This document shows, one piece after another, positions 49,012 through 57,171 of a stretch of DNA of 64,000 nucleotides. The position numbers and the translations under genes are program-made. The DNA is taken from the NCBI RefSeq assembly GCF_028885415.1, contig NZ_CP118527.1, forward strand, positions 3,658,001 through 3,722,000. Reading direction: 5' to 3'. This DNA comes from Streptomyces coeruleorubidus. GTDB taxonomy: Bacteria; Actinomycetota; Actinomycetes; Streptomycetales; Streptomycetaceae. Each line of letters starts with the position of its first letter. Position 1 is the stretch's first letter. Below the pieces are notes generated by a model. The model searched no databases. It had not been told where the DNA came from and was given only the letters and a program-made list of their open reading frames with translations.

Positions 49012-50109
49012 ATGACTGGCACACCCCTCGGCACCTCCGGCACACCCGGCTCGCCCCTGCGCGTCGGCCTCGTCGGCTACGGCCTCGCCGGCTCCGTCTT
49101 CCACGCCCCGCTGATCGCCGCCACCGAGGGCCTCACCCTCGACACGGTGGTCACCTCGAACCCCGAGCGGCAGCAGCAGGCCCGCGCCGAGTTCCCGGAC
49201 GCGCGCCTCGCCGCCGGCCCGGACGAGCTGTTCGACCGGGCCGCCGAGCTGGACCTGATCGTCGTGGCGTCCCCGAACAAGACGCATGTGCCGCTCGCGA
49301 CGACCGCGCTCGAGGCGGGTCTGCCGGTCGTGGTCGACAAGCCCGTCGCGGGCACGGCGGCCGAGGCGCGCGAGCTGGCCGCCCTGGCCGAGGAGCGCGG
49401 ACTGCTCCTCTCCGTCTTCCAGAACCGCCGCTGGGACAACGACTTCCTCACCCTGCGCAAGCTGCTCGGCGAGGGCGAGTTGGGCGACGTCTGGCGCTTC
49501 GAGTCCCGCTTCGAGCGCTGGCGTCCGAAGCCGAAGGGCGGCTGGCGGGAGTCCGGCGACCCCGCAGAGATCGGAGGTCTGCTGTACGACCTCGGCAGCC
49601 ATGTCGTCGACCAGGCGCTGGTCCTCTTCGGCCCGGCGGCCGCCGTGTACGCGGAGTCGGACATCCGCCGCCCGGGCGCCGAGACGGACGACGACACGTT
49701 CATCGCGATCACGCACACAGGCGGCGTCCGCTCCCACCTCTACGTCTCCGCGACGACCGCCCAGCTCGGCCCCCGCTTCCGCGTCCTGGGCTCCGCCGCG
49801 GGCTACGTCAAGTACGGCCTCGACCCCCAGGAGGCGGCCCTGCGCGAAGGCCAGCGCCCCGGGCCCGGCTGGGGCGCGGAGCCCGAGTCGCTGTGGGGCC
49901 GTGTGGGCGCCGGCGAATCCCCGGTCACGGGCGGCGGCCGACCCGAACCCACCCTCCCGGGCGACTACCCCGCTTACTATGCGGCCGTGGCGAAGGCCCT
50001 GCTGGAGGGCGCCCCGAACCCGGTGACCGCGCTGGAGGCGGCCGCCGCCCTGGACGTACTGGAGGCCGCCCGTCGTTCGGCCCGCGAGAAGGTGACGGTG
50101 ACCCTGTGA
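49012..50109 (+). CDS. Gfo/Idh/MocA family oxidoreductase
   Basis: 365 residues. The N-terminal Rossmann fold has LRVGLVGYGLAGSVFHAPLI (~16-35). The NAD-dependent sugar dehydrogenase signature VVVASPNKTHVPLA is followed by PVVVDKPVAG with the conserved lysine, and the C-terminal alpha/beta domain has GGLLYDLGSHVVDQAL with its conserved D/H. The likely reaction is NAD(P)-dependent oxidation of a sugar or cyclitol. It overlaps the next gene by 4 bp and is divergent from the ROK regulator with a shared operator. Confidence 0.93.
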   Translation: MTGTPLGTSGTPGSPLRVGLVGYGLAGSVFHAPLIAATEGLTLDTVVTSNPERQQQARAEFPDARLAAGPDELFDRAAELDLIVVASPNKTHVPLATTALEAGLPVVVDKPVAGTAAEARELAALAEERGLLLSVFQNRRWDNDFLTLRKLLGEGELGDVWRFESRFERWRPKPKGGWRESGDPAEIGGLLYDLGSHVVDQALVLFGPAAAVYAESDIRRPGAETDDDTFIAITHTGGVRSHLYVSATTAQLGPRFRVLGSAAGYVKYGLDPQEAALREGQRPGPGWGAEPESLWGRVGAGESPVTGGGRPEPTLPGDYPAYYAAVAKALLEGAPNPVTALEAAAALDVLEAARRSAREKVTVTL

Positions 50110-50639
50110 CCCACAAGAGCACGCACAACCCTTCGCACAGCCAGGAGCTGACCCCGAAGTTCCACCCGGAGCTCACCCCGAGCCTGGAGGAGCTGGAGAA
50201 GGAGGAACGCCGCCTGGTGTTCCGCCAGTTCACCCACGACGACGCCTGGGCGCTCGGCTCGCTGCTCGTCGGCATGGCCCGGGAGCGGCAGGCGCCGGTC
50301 GCGATCGACATCCACCGCGCCGGCCAGCAGCTCTTCCACGCGGCGCTGCCCGGCTCCACGCCCGACAACGACGCCTGGATCGCCCGCAAGCGCCGGGTGG
50401 TCGAGCGCTACGGCTCCGCCTCCTACCTGGTGGGCGCCCGCTTCCGCGCCAAGGGCACGACGTTCGAGGAGTCCTCGCGCCTCGACCCCGACACGTACGC
50501 GGCACACGGCGGTTTCTTTCCGATCACCGTCGAGGGCGTCGGCGTGATCGGCGCGGTGACGGTGTCGGGGCTGCCGCAGCTCCAGGACCACCGGTTCGTG
50601 GTGGAGGCGCTGGAGGAGTTCCTCGGCAAGGACCGCTAG
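50106..50639 (+). CDS. Heme-degrading domain-containing protein (HbpS/UPF0303-like)
   Basis: 177 residues starting at GTG 50106 within the end of the previous gene. After a ~30-residue polar N-terminus it has the UPF0303/GlcG fold pattern: LEELEKEERRLVFRQFTHDDAWALG, PVAIDIHRAGQQLFHAALPGS, FPITVEGVGVIGAVTVSGLPQ and a final QLQDHRFVVEALEEFLG. Related Streptomyces proteins bind heme (HbpS), but this one has no signal peptide. In an operon with a sugar dehydrogenase its role may be metabolic. Confidence 0.85.
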   Translation: MTHKSTHNPSHSQELTPKFHPELTPSLEELEKEERRLVFRQFTHDDAWALGSLLVGMARERQAPVAIDIHRAGQQLFHAALPGSTPDNDAWIARKRRVVERYGSASYLVGARFRAKGTTFEESSRLDPDTYAAHGGFFPITVEGVGVIGAVTVSGLPQLQDHRFVVEALEEFLGKDR

Positions 50640-50766
50640 CGACGGCCGACGACCGCCGGCGCGCCGAAATCACCGACGCCGGCTCGGAATTACGGCCGGG
50701 CCCCTCCGGTTGGCACCTGCTGTACGCATGATCACGCACGGTGCCCAACCGGAGGGACCCCAACCG

Positions 50767-51633
50767 ATGACCACCGCCCTGAAGGAAACCGTCGGCCGGT
50801 ACGGCATCTGGAGCGTCGGCCTGCGCTCGGAGGACCCGGACCGCCGCGGGGAACTCGCCGAGGCCGCCGCCGAACTGGAGGAGCTCGGCTACGGCGCCGT
50901 CTGGCTGGGCGGCAACAGCTCCGCCGCCAACGCCGCCCCGCTGATCGAGGCGACCTCGAAGCTCACCTTCGGCACCAGCATCCAGAGCATCTGGCAGCAC
51001 GAGCCGGACGCCGCCGCCACGGCCTTCGGGGAACTGGAGTCGGCCCACCCCGGGCGTTTCCTGCTGGGCCTCGGAGTGAGCCACGCCAAGCGTGAGGAGC
51101 AGTACTCCCGCCCCTACTCCGCGCTCGTCGGCCACCTCGACGGCCTGGACGCCGCCGGAGTGCCGGCGGAACGCCGCCTGCTGGCCGCCCTGGGCCCGAA
51201 GTCGCTCCGGCTGGCCCGCGACCGGGCGGCGGGCTCGATCCCGTACCTGGTCACCCCGGAACACACCGCGCACGCCCGCGAGATCCTGGGCGAGGCCCCG
51301 CTGCTGGCCCCGGAGCTGGGCGTCATCCCGGAGACGGACCCGGCCCGCGCCCGCGCCCTGGCCCGCGAGTTCCTCGGCATCTACCTCCCGCTGCCGAACT
51401 ACACCAACAACTTCCTCCGGCACGGCTTCACCGAGGACGACCTGTCGGACGGCGGCAGCGACCGCCTGGTCGACGCCCTGTTCGCCTGGGGCGACGATAC
51501 GGCGATCCGCGCCAAGATCGACGCCTTCTTCGAGGCGGGGGCGGACCACCTCGCCCTCCAGGTCCTGGACGGCGAGCCCAGGGAGACCCTCCCGAGGAAG
51601 GCGTGGCGCGACCTGGCAACTCTGCTGGGCTGA
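50767..51633 (+). CDS. LLM-class F420-dependent-type oxidoreductase
   Basis: 288 residues from ATG 50767 (GGAGGG upstream; earlier in-frame starts lack a site). Pattern of the TIGR03620-like group: GRYGIWSVGLRSEDP at the start, GYGAVWLGGNSSAANAAPLIEATSKLTFGTSIQSIW, RFLLGLGVSHA and a C-terminal HLALQVLDGEPRETLPRKAWRDLA. The cofactor is probably F420 or FMN; the substrate is unknown. Confidence 0.9.
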   Translation: MTTALKETVGRYGIWSVGLRSEDPDRRGELAEAAAELEELGYGAVWLGGNSSAANAAPLIEATSKLTFGTSIQSIWQHEPDAAATAFGELESAHPGRFLLGLGVSHAKREEQYSRPYSALVGHLDGLDAAGVPAERRLLAALGPKSLRLARDRAAGSIPYLVTPEHTAHAREILGEAPLLAPELGVIPETDPARARALAREFLGIYLPLPNYTNNFLRHGFTEDDLSDGGSDRLVDALFAWGDDTAIRAKIDAFFEAGADHLALQVLDGEPRETLPRKAWRDLATLLG

Positions 51634-51710
51634 CCCCTCAGGGGCGCGGGGAACTGCGCGAACAACCACGACGAACCCGCAGTCGCGAACGCTCCGCAGC
51701 TCCCCGCCGC

Positions 51711-52568
51711 TCAGGCGTCCTTGAACTCCTGCCGCTGCCGCCCGAGCCCTTCGATCTCCAGCTCCACGACATCCCCGGCCCGCAGGAACGGCTTGGGCTC
51801 GGGCGCCCCCAGCGCCACCCCCGCCGGCGTCCCCGTGTTGATCACATCCCCGGGGTACAGCGTCATGAACTGACTGAGATACCGCACGACCTCCCCCACC
51901 GGGAAGATCTGCTCGGCCGTCGTCCCGTCCTGCTTCAACTCCCCGTTGACCCACAGCCGCAGCGACAGCCGCTGCGGATCCGGCACCTCGTCCGCCGTCA
52001 CCAGCCACGGCCCCAGCGGATTGAACGTCTCGCAGTTCTTGCCCTTGTCCCAGGTCCCGCCCCGCTCGATCTGGAACTCCCGCTCGGACACGTCGTGCGC
52101 CACCGCGTACCCGGCTACATGCGCGAGCCCTTCCTCCGCGGACCCCAGGTACCTGGCCGTACGCCCGATGACGACGGCCAGCTCGACCTCCCAGTCGGTC
52201 TTGCGGGACGCGCGCGGCACGAGCACCGTGTCGTTCGGCCCGACCACCGTGTCCGGCGCCTTCATGAAGAGGACCGGCTCGGCGGGCGGCTCGGCACCCG
52301 TCTCGCGCGCATGGTCGTGGTAGTTCAGCCCGATGCAGACGATCTTGCCGATCCGCCCCAGCGGCGGCCCGATCCGCAGCCCGGTGGCGTCCAGTACGGG
52401 CAGCTCACCGGCGTCGTCGGCAGCACGGACGCGTCCGAGCGCCGCGTCGTCCGCGAGCAGTGCCCCGTCGATGTCCGGCACGACGCCCGACAGGTCCCGC
52501 AGGGTCCCGTCGGCGTCGAGCAGCGCGGGCCGCTCGGTCCCCGCCGTACCGACTCGCAGCAGCTTCAT
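51711..52568 (-). CDS. Fumarylacetoacetate hydrolase family protein
   Basis: 285 residues from ATG 52568 (GGGAG upstream). FAH-fold metal and catalytic motifs: KIVCIGLNYHDHARETG, PVLFMKAPDTVVGP, DWEVELAVVIG (metal-binding Glu), GYAVAHDVSEREFQIERGG and GDVINTGTPAGVALG. Family members hydrolyse or decarboxylate acylpyruvates and similar 2-oxo acids. Confidence 0.93.
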   Translation of the reverse strand: MKLLRVGTAGTERPALLDADGTLRDLSGVVPDIDGALLADDAALGRVRAADDAGELPVLDATGLRIGPPLGRIGKIVCIGLNYHDHARETGAEPPAEPVLFMKAPDTVVGPNDTVLVPRASRKTDWEVELAVVIGRTARYLGSAEEGLAHVAGYAVAHDVSEREFQIERGGTWDKGKNCETFNPLGPWLVTADEVPDPQRLSLRLWVNGELKQDGTTAEQIFPVGEVVRYLSQFMTLYPGDVINTGTPAGVALGAPEPKPFLRAGDVVELEIEGLGRQRQEFKDA

Positions 52569-52736
52569 GATCACGTCTCCCTCGATCGCGGGCGCCCGCC
52601 CGAGGCATGCGACCCGGATGCGGCGGGGCAGCCATCGGAGGACTGGTCGATCCTCCAAGCTGGGAGTCCACTCCGCAATACCCAGTTCATGTACTGGACC
52701 GTCACGTACGCGACCTGCTACCGGTACAGATCCCGG

Positions 52737-53447
52737 CTACCGGTACAGCACAGCGCGCTCGACGACACTCCACGTCGTACTGGTCACGACGTACAGCGCG
52801 GCGGCCAGCGGCACCACGGCCACGGTGACGAGGGTGAAGAAGGACATGAAGGGCATCACCTTGGTGACCGCCCCCAGCCCCGCCACCTGCTCGCCACCGG
52901 CCGGGAGCGCCGGGTTCGCGGCCATCATGCGCTTGCTGAGGCGGTAGCTGAACGCGGCGACCCCGGCGACGACCACGAACAGCCCGGCGTAGACGAGCCC
53001 CGGACCACCGAGGAGACCGCCCTCGCCCAGCGCATCCGTCCACCGCCCGCCCAGCGGCGCGGCGAACAGCTGGTGGCTGAGCAGCTCGTTGGCCCGCCCG
53101 CCGATCGTGTCGCTGGAGAACAGGTGGTAGAGCAGGAAGAACGCGGGCACCTGGAGCAGCCCGGGCAGGCAGCCGGCCAGCGGCGACACCTTCTCCTCGG
53201 CGTGCAGCTCCAGCACGGCCCGCTGGAGCTTCTCGGGGTTCTTCCCGTGCTTCTTCCGCAGCTCGGCGATCTTCGGCTGGAGTGCGGTCCGGGCCTTCTG
53301 GCCGCGCGCTGCGGCCCGGGACAGGGGGTGGACGAGGAGTCGTACGAGCGCGGTGAACAGGACGATCGCGGCGGCGGCAGCACAGGCGCCGAACAGCGGC
53401 TGGAGGAGGTCGGCGAGTCGCTCGACCAGGTTGGCGAAGACGGACAT
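52737..53447 (-). CDS. YidC/Oxa1-family membrane insertase paralogue
   Basis: 236 residues from ATG 53447 (GGAGGG upstream). Five hydrophobic helices; a hydrophilic-groove arginine lies in IVLFTALVRLLVHPLSRAAARGQ (~28-50), then the coiled cytoplasmic loop PKIAELRKKHGKNPEKLQRAVLEL and the conserved GCLPGLLQVPAFFLLYHL. It lacks the large N-terminal region and C-terminal tail of the main YidC next to rnpA, so it is a short second copy. DUF6412 is its usual neighbour. Confidence 0.92.
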   Translation of the reverse strand: MSVFANLVERLADLLQPLFGACAAAAAIVLFTALVRLLVHPLSRAAARGQKARTALQPKIAELRKKHGKNPEKLQRAVLELHAEEKVSPLAGCLPGLLQVPAFFLLYHLFSSDTIGGRANELLSHQLFAAPLGGRWTDALGEGGLLGGPGLVYAGLFVVVAGVAAFSYRLSKRMMAANPALPAGGEQVAGLGAVTKVMPFMSFFTLVTVAVVPLAAALYVVTSTTWSVVERAVLYR

Positions 53448-53566
53448 GGGTGAGCCCTCCGGGGGTCTCGTCGTGCCGGGAATCGGACATGGCGGCATGA
53501 CGACCCGCGCGGGGCCGGCTACGTGAATGTGCCTGGCTGGACGGCCGGCCGTGCCTGGAAGTGCCC

Positions 53567-53878
53567 CTACGCGAAGGTCGCCCGGAGGGCGTGTCCGGGC
53601 GCTCGGGGCCGGGTGCGTCCCCGGGCGTCGGGGTCGCGTTGGGGCAGGAAGGCCGTACGGAGGTCACGGTCGCGGATGGCCGTACGCACCCGGGTGCGCG
53701 GCACGGCGGGCGCGCAGCGCGAGCCGACGAGGGCGCAGACCGCGAGCGCGGCAAAGGCCGCAGCGGTCGCGGCGAGCGCGACGGTGGCGTAGAGGCTGCC
53801 GGTGTCCAGCAGCGCCACTTCCAGGACCAGGAAGAGCAGCGCGAGAGCGGGACGCAGACTCGTCCAACCGCGGACCAT
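53567..53878 (-). CDS. DUF6412-type small membrane protein
   Basis: 103 residues with two hydrophobic helices (LRPALALLFLVLEVALLDTG and ATVALAATAAAFAALAVCALVG) and a basic Arg-rich tail. ATG 53878 behind GGAGGAGGG. It lies 119 bp upstream of the yidC paralogue in the same direction, an arrangement conserved in Streptomyces, so it may be a partner or a substrate. Confidence 0.8.
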   Translation of the reverse strand: MVRGWTSLRPALALLFLVLEVALLDTGSLYATVALAATAAAFAALAVCALVGSRCAPAVPRTRVRTAIRDRDLRTAFLPQRDPDARGRTRPRAPGHALRATFA

Positions 53879-54118
53879 CGGCCCCCCTCCTCCCGAACGC
53901 TCGCTCGCCCGACTACCTGTTCTCTTCGCTCTGTTCGTTATACAGGATCGCTCTGCCGCCCGCGTCCGAGACTTCGTACACGGGTTTTAGAAAGGTTCGT
54001 CGCAACTCTCGACAACCCCCACGCCACACCCGATGCTTCTCGTTGCCATGAACGGGCCAACCCGCGACGCCGGACCCCGGGGGACCGGCGCCTGCCCCGA
54101 TTCCCCTTCGGAGGAGCC

Positions 54119-55594
54119 GTGATACGACGCAGAACCCTGCTGACCGCAGCAGGCGGTACGTTCCTCGGCAGCGCCCTGGCGACAGGCACCGCCCACGCGG
54201 ACGCCACGATCGCCGTCAACCCCTCGACCACGTACGGCACCTGGGAGGGCTGGGGCACCTCCCTCGCCTGGTGGGCCAACGTCTTCGGCGCCCGGGACGA
54301 CTTCGCGGACCTCTTCTTCACCACCAAGTCGGTGACGTACAACGGCAGATCGCTCCCCGGCCTGGGCCTGAACATCGCCCGCTACAACCTGGGCGCGTGC
54401 AGCTGGAACAGCGTCGGCGGCGAGAGGATGGTCGAGTCGCCGAACATCCCGGCCTTCAAGCAGATCGAGGGCTTCTGGCAGGACTGGAACAACGAGGACC
54501 CCACTTCCTCGGCCTGGAAGTGGTCGGCGGACGCCAACCAGCGCGCGATGCTGGTGAAGGCGACGCAGCGGGGCGCGATCACGGAACTCTTCGCCAACTC
54601 CCCCATGTGGTGGATGTGCAGCAACCACAACCCCTCCGGCGCGGCGGGCGGCGGCAACAACCTCCAGACCTGGAACTACCGCCAGCACGCCTCCCACCTG
54701 GCGGCGACCGCCCTGTACGCCCGCAACAACTGGGGCGTGAACTTCGCGACGGTCGACCCCTTCAACGAGCCGGCCTCCACCTGGTGGACCGCGACCGGCA
54801 CCCAGGAGGGCTGCCACATGGACCCCGCGGTCCAGGCGGCCGTACTCCCGTACATGCGCAGCGAGCTGGACAAACGAGGCCTCACGGGCATCCGCATCGC
54901 GGCCTCGGACGAAACGAACTACGACACGGCCCGCTCGACGTGGGCGTCGTTCAACTCGTCGACCAAGGCCCTGGTCTCCCAGGTCAACGTGCACGGCTAC
55001 CAGGGCTCCGGCGGCCGCCGCGACCTCCTCTACACGGACGTGGTGACGACGTCCCGCAAGAAGCTGTGGAACTCCGAGACGGGCGACAGCGACGGCACGG
55101 GCCTGACCATGGCGTCGAACCTCTGCTACGACTTCCGCTGGCTGCACCCCACGGCATGGTGCTACTGGCAGGTCATGGACCCGTCGACGGGCTGGGCGAT
55201 GATCGCCTACGACAAGAACACCCTCCAGCCGACGACAGTCCAGACCAAGCACTACGTGCTGGCCCAGTTCAGCCGCCACATCCGCCCGGGCATGACGATC
55301 CTGGACACGGGCGTGAGCTACGCGGTGGCGGCGTACTCGGCGTCGACCCGCCGCCTGGTGCTGGTAGCGGTGAACACGTCCACATCGGCCCAGACCCTCA
55401 CCTTCGACCTCTCCCGCTTCTCGACGGTGACGGGCGGCACGAACGGCGCGGTGCCCCGCTGGAACACGGTGACGACGGGCGGCGGCGACCTCTACACGCC
55501 CCGCTCGGACATCCGCCTCAACGGCAAATCGGTAAGCGTCCCCTTCGCCGCAAAGTCGGTCCAAACGCTACAAATAGACGGCGTAACCCTGTAG
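54119..55594 (+). CDS. Secreted GH30-family glycosidase (endo-beta-1,6-galactanase-like)
   Basis: 491 residues from GTG 54119 behind GGAGGAG. The Tat signal (RRRTLLTAAGGTFLGSALA) has its cleavage site at AHA near residue 27. The GH30 barrel opens with TYGTWEGWGTSLAWWA and GLGLNIARYNLGACSW; the acid/base Glu lies in TVDPFNEPASTWW and the nucleophile Glu in KKLWNSETGDSDG. A beta-sandwich side domain ends the protein. It resembles the GH30_5 group that degrades beta-1,6-galactan of plant arabinogalactan; there is no binding module. Confidence 0.9.
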   Translation: MIRRRTLLTAAGGTFLGSALATGTAHADATIAVNPSTTYGTWEGWGTSLAWWANVFGARDDFADLFFTTKSVTYNGRSLPGLGLNIARYNLGACSWNSVGGERMVESPNIPAFKQIEGFWQDWNNEDPTSSAWKWSADANQRAMLVKATQRGAITELFANSPMWWMCSNHNPSGAAGGGNNLQTWNYRQHASHLAATALYARNNWGVNFATVDPFNEPASTWWTATGTQEGCHMDPAVQAAVLPYMRSELDKRGLTGIRIAASDETNYDTARSTWASFNSSTKALVSQVNVHGYQGSGGRRDLLYTDVVTTSRKKLWNSETGDSDGTGLTMASNLCYDFRWLHPTAWCYWQVMDPSTGWAMIAYDKNTLQPTTVQTKHYVLAQFSRHIRPGMTILDTGVSYAVAAYSASTRRLVLVAVNTSTSAQTLTFDLSRFSTVTGGTNGAVPRWNTVTTGGGDLYTPRSDIRLNGKSVSVPFAAKSVQTLQIDGVTL

Positions 55595-55735
55595 GCCGAC
55601 GGCACGCCGACGTCACGGCGGTGATTCGGGACGATTCGTAGAGCCGGGATGGCGAGCATGGGGAACCCGCGCAGGCCAGAGGTATGGCCCGCGCATCTCT
55701 CACGCTCGTCACCTCCCGGCAGTACGGTGTCCCTC

Positions 55736-56752
55736 ATGCGCCCCGACACGCCTGCCGAAACCGTCGACCACACCGCCGAGGCGGCACGCCTGGAGCGGAC
55801 CGCCGGCCTGTATCCCGAGGACTCCGAGGCCCTGCTGCTGCGCGCCGCGGCCCACCTGGAACTCGCCGGCGACCGCCCCACGGCCACGGCCCTCTACGAC
55901 CGCCTGCTGTCCTCCACGGACGGCCTGGAGAACCCCCTCCTGGTACGGGCGCTCAAGGCGTCGAACCTCTGGGAGTACGGCCACGAGGCCGAGGCCAGGG
56001 CGATCATCGAGGGCGTCAGGGTGGCGTCCCCGAGGGACCCGGCCCCCTGGGTGATCGTCGCCGAGGCCCTGGAGTCCCACGACGAGCTGGAAGCGGCGCA
56101 CGACACGTTCACGGAGGCGGTACGCCTCCTCCTGACCGATGTCCCGGAACCCCCGCAGCCGACCCACCCCCTCCTCTTCGGCCGCCACAGGGTCCGCCGC
56201 ATGCTGGGCAAGTCCCACGACGAGTGGGACGCGCTGGCGGACACGGTCCACTCCCTCCCGATCACGCTGGACGAACTCCACGACCCCAAGCGCGTGTGGT
56301 CCCTGGGCTCGGAAAACCCGGCGGAACTGGAAGCGGAGATCACCCGCCTCCGAGCCGAACTGGGCGCCTACCGGGAGGCCCTCTCCCGCCCCTTCCCGGT
56401 AGCGATCCTCCACTGGCCGGCAACGGAACTCTCGGAACTCCTCGAGGCGTACCCGACCCTGGCCGCGGAATACCCCTCCCACGAAACCCACCTCGCGACC
56501 ATAGAGTCCGCCCTACGAGAACTGTCCTCCTCCGGCACCCCCAACCTGGGCATCGTCACCGGCACGGTCCCGTCGTACGAGGCCTTCGCAGCGTCGGAAC
56601 TCTCCTCCCCGTCGGACGCGACCCTGCTCCCCCAGTACGCCACGACACTGGCGGCGCGGGGGCGGGCAGTGGCTTGGCCGCCGCAGCAGGGGGCGGCTTG
56701 CTGGTGTGGGTCGGGGCGGGCTTACGGCGAGTGCCACGGCAGCACCGCCTGA
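55736..56752 (+). CDS. SEC-C motif protein with TPR-like N-terminus
   Basis: 338 residues (an in-frame ATG at 55649 would add 29). The N-terminal half is TPR-like (~10-140: LLLRAAAHLELAGDRPTATALYDRLL; APWVIVAEALESHDELEAAHDTFTEAV). The C-terminus carries the SEC-C zinc motif CWCGSGRAYGECH (~322-334). SEC-C motifs mediate protein binding, as at the end of SecA. No specific function is known. Confidence 0.85.
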   Translation: MRPDTPAETVDHTAEAARLERTAGLYPEDSEALLLRAAAHLELAGDRPTATALYDRLLSSTDGLENPLLVRALKASNLWEYGHEAEARAIIEGVRVASPRDPAPWVIVAEALESHDELEAAHDTFTEAVRLLLTDVPEPPQPTHPLLFGRHRVRRMLGKSHDEWDALADTVHSLPITLDELHDPKRVWSLGSENPAELEAEITRLRAELGAYREALSRPFPVAILHWPATELSELLEAYPTLAAEYPSHETHLATIESALRELSSSGTPNLGIVTGTVPSYEAFAASELSSPSDATLLPQYATTLAARGRAVAWPPQQGAACWCGSGRAYGECHGSTA

Positions 56753-57171
56753 CTCCGGCCGACGACGGGGCACAACGACCACCGTCCGACCGCCGCTGAG
56801 CCGCCCTGGCGTGCGCGGAAACGCTGACGCGTCCGTCACCGCCGGGCAACTGAACAACTCACTGCTGCGCCACGCCCCTGGACCCCCGCTTCCCGGTCCG
56901 CCCGCTCGCTTCTCTCCCGTGCTGGAGCGGCCCGGGTCAAGGGTGGCCCGCAGGGCCATCGGCGCGAGCCGACGCGGAACGCAGCGCAGCGGAGTGAAGC
57001 GCCCTTGATGCGGGCCGCGGAAGCACGACACTGACCAGGAAGCGGGCGGCCCAACAGCACCGCAGGTCCCCTTTCGAGACAGCCCCTCGAGTGACAGTGA
57101 TTGCTGTTAGAACAGATCCATATCGTCACGAGTGATCGTGTACGGAAGCACGAGGGATCAGGGGAACAGTC
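56753..57171. other. Left boundary region of the 57-62 kb island with long imperfect hairpin
   Basis: 419 bp without a gene. At 56927-56943 and 57002-57018 are 17-bp arms matching at 15 positions (GCGGCCCGGGTCAAGGG and its near-complement). Another pair, near 56885-56897 and 57031-57043, matches at 12 of 13. Together they form a nested ~160-bp palindromic unit like the intergenic repeats of Streptomyces. Right of it composition drops in G+C and the helicase promoter must lie at ~57080-57160, where a small CACGA-GTGA-TCGTG dyad occurs at 57127-57140. Confidence 0.55.

Noticed and set aside
52737..53447. Calling this the housekeeping YidC
   Set aside because: It is short and not next to rnpA, rpmH or jag/rsmG; the DUF6412 neighbour marks the paralogue.
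53987..55564. 525-codon open frame antisense to the GH30 gene
   Set aside because: Shadow of a gene with signal peptide and catalytic glutamates on the other strand.
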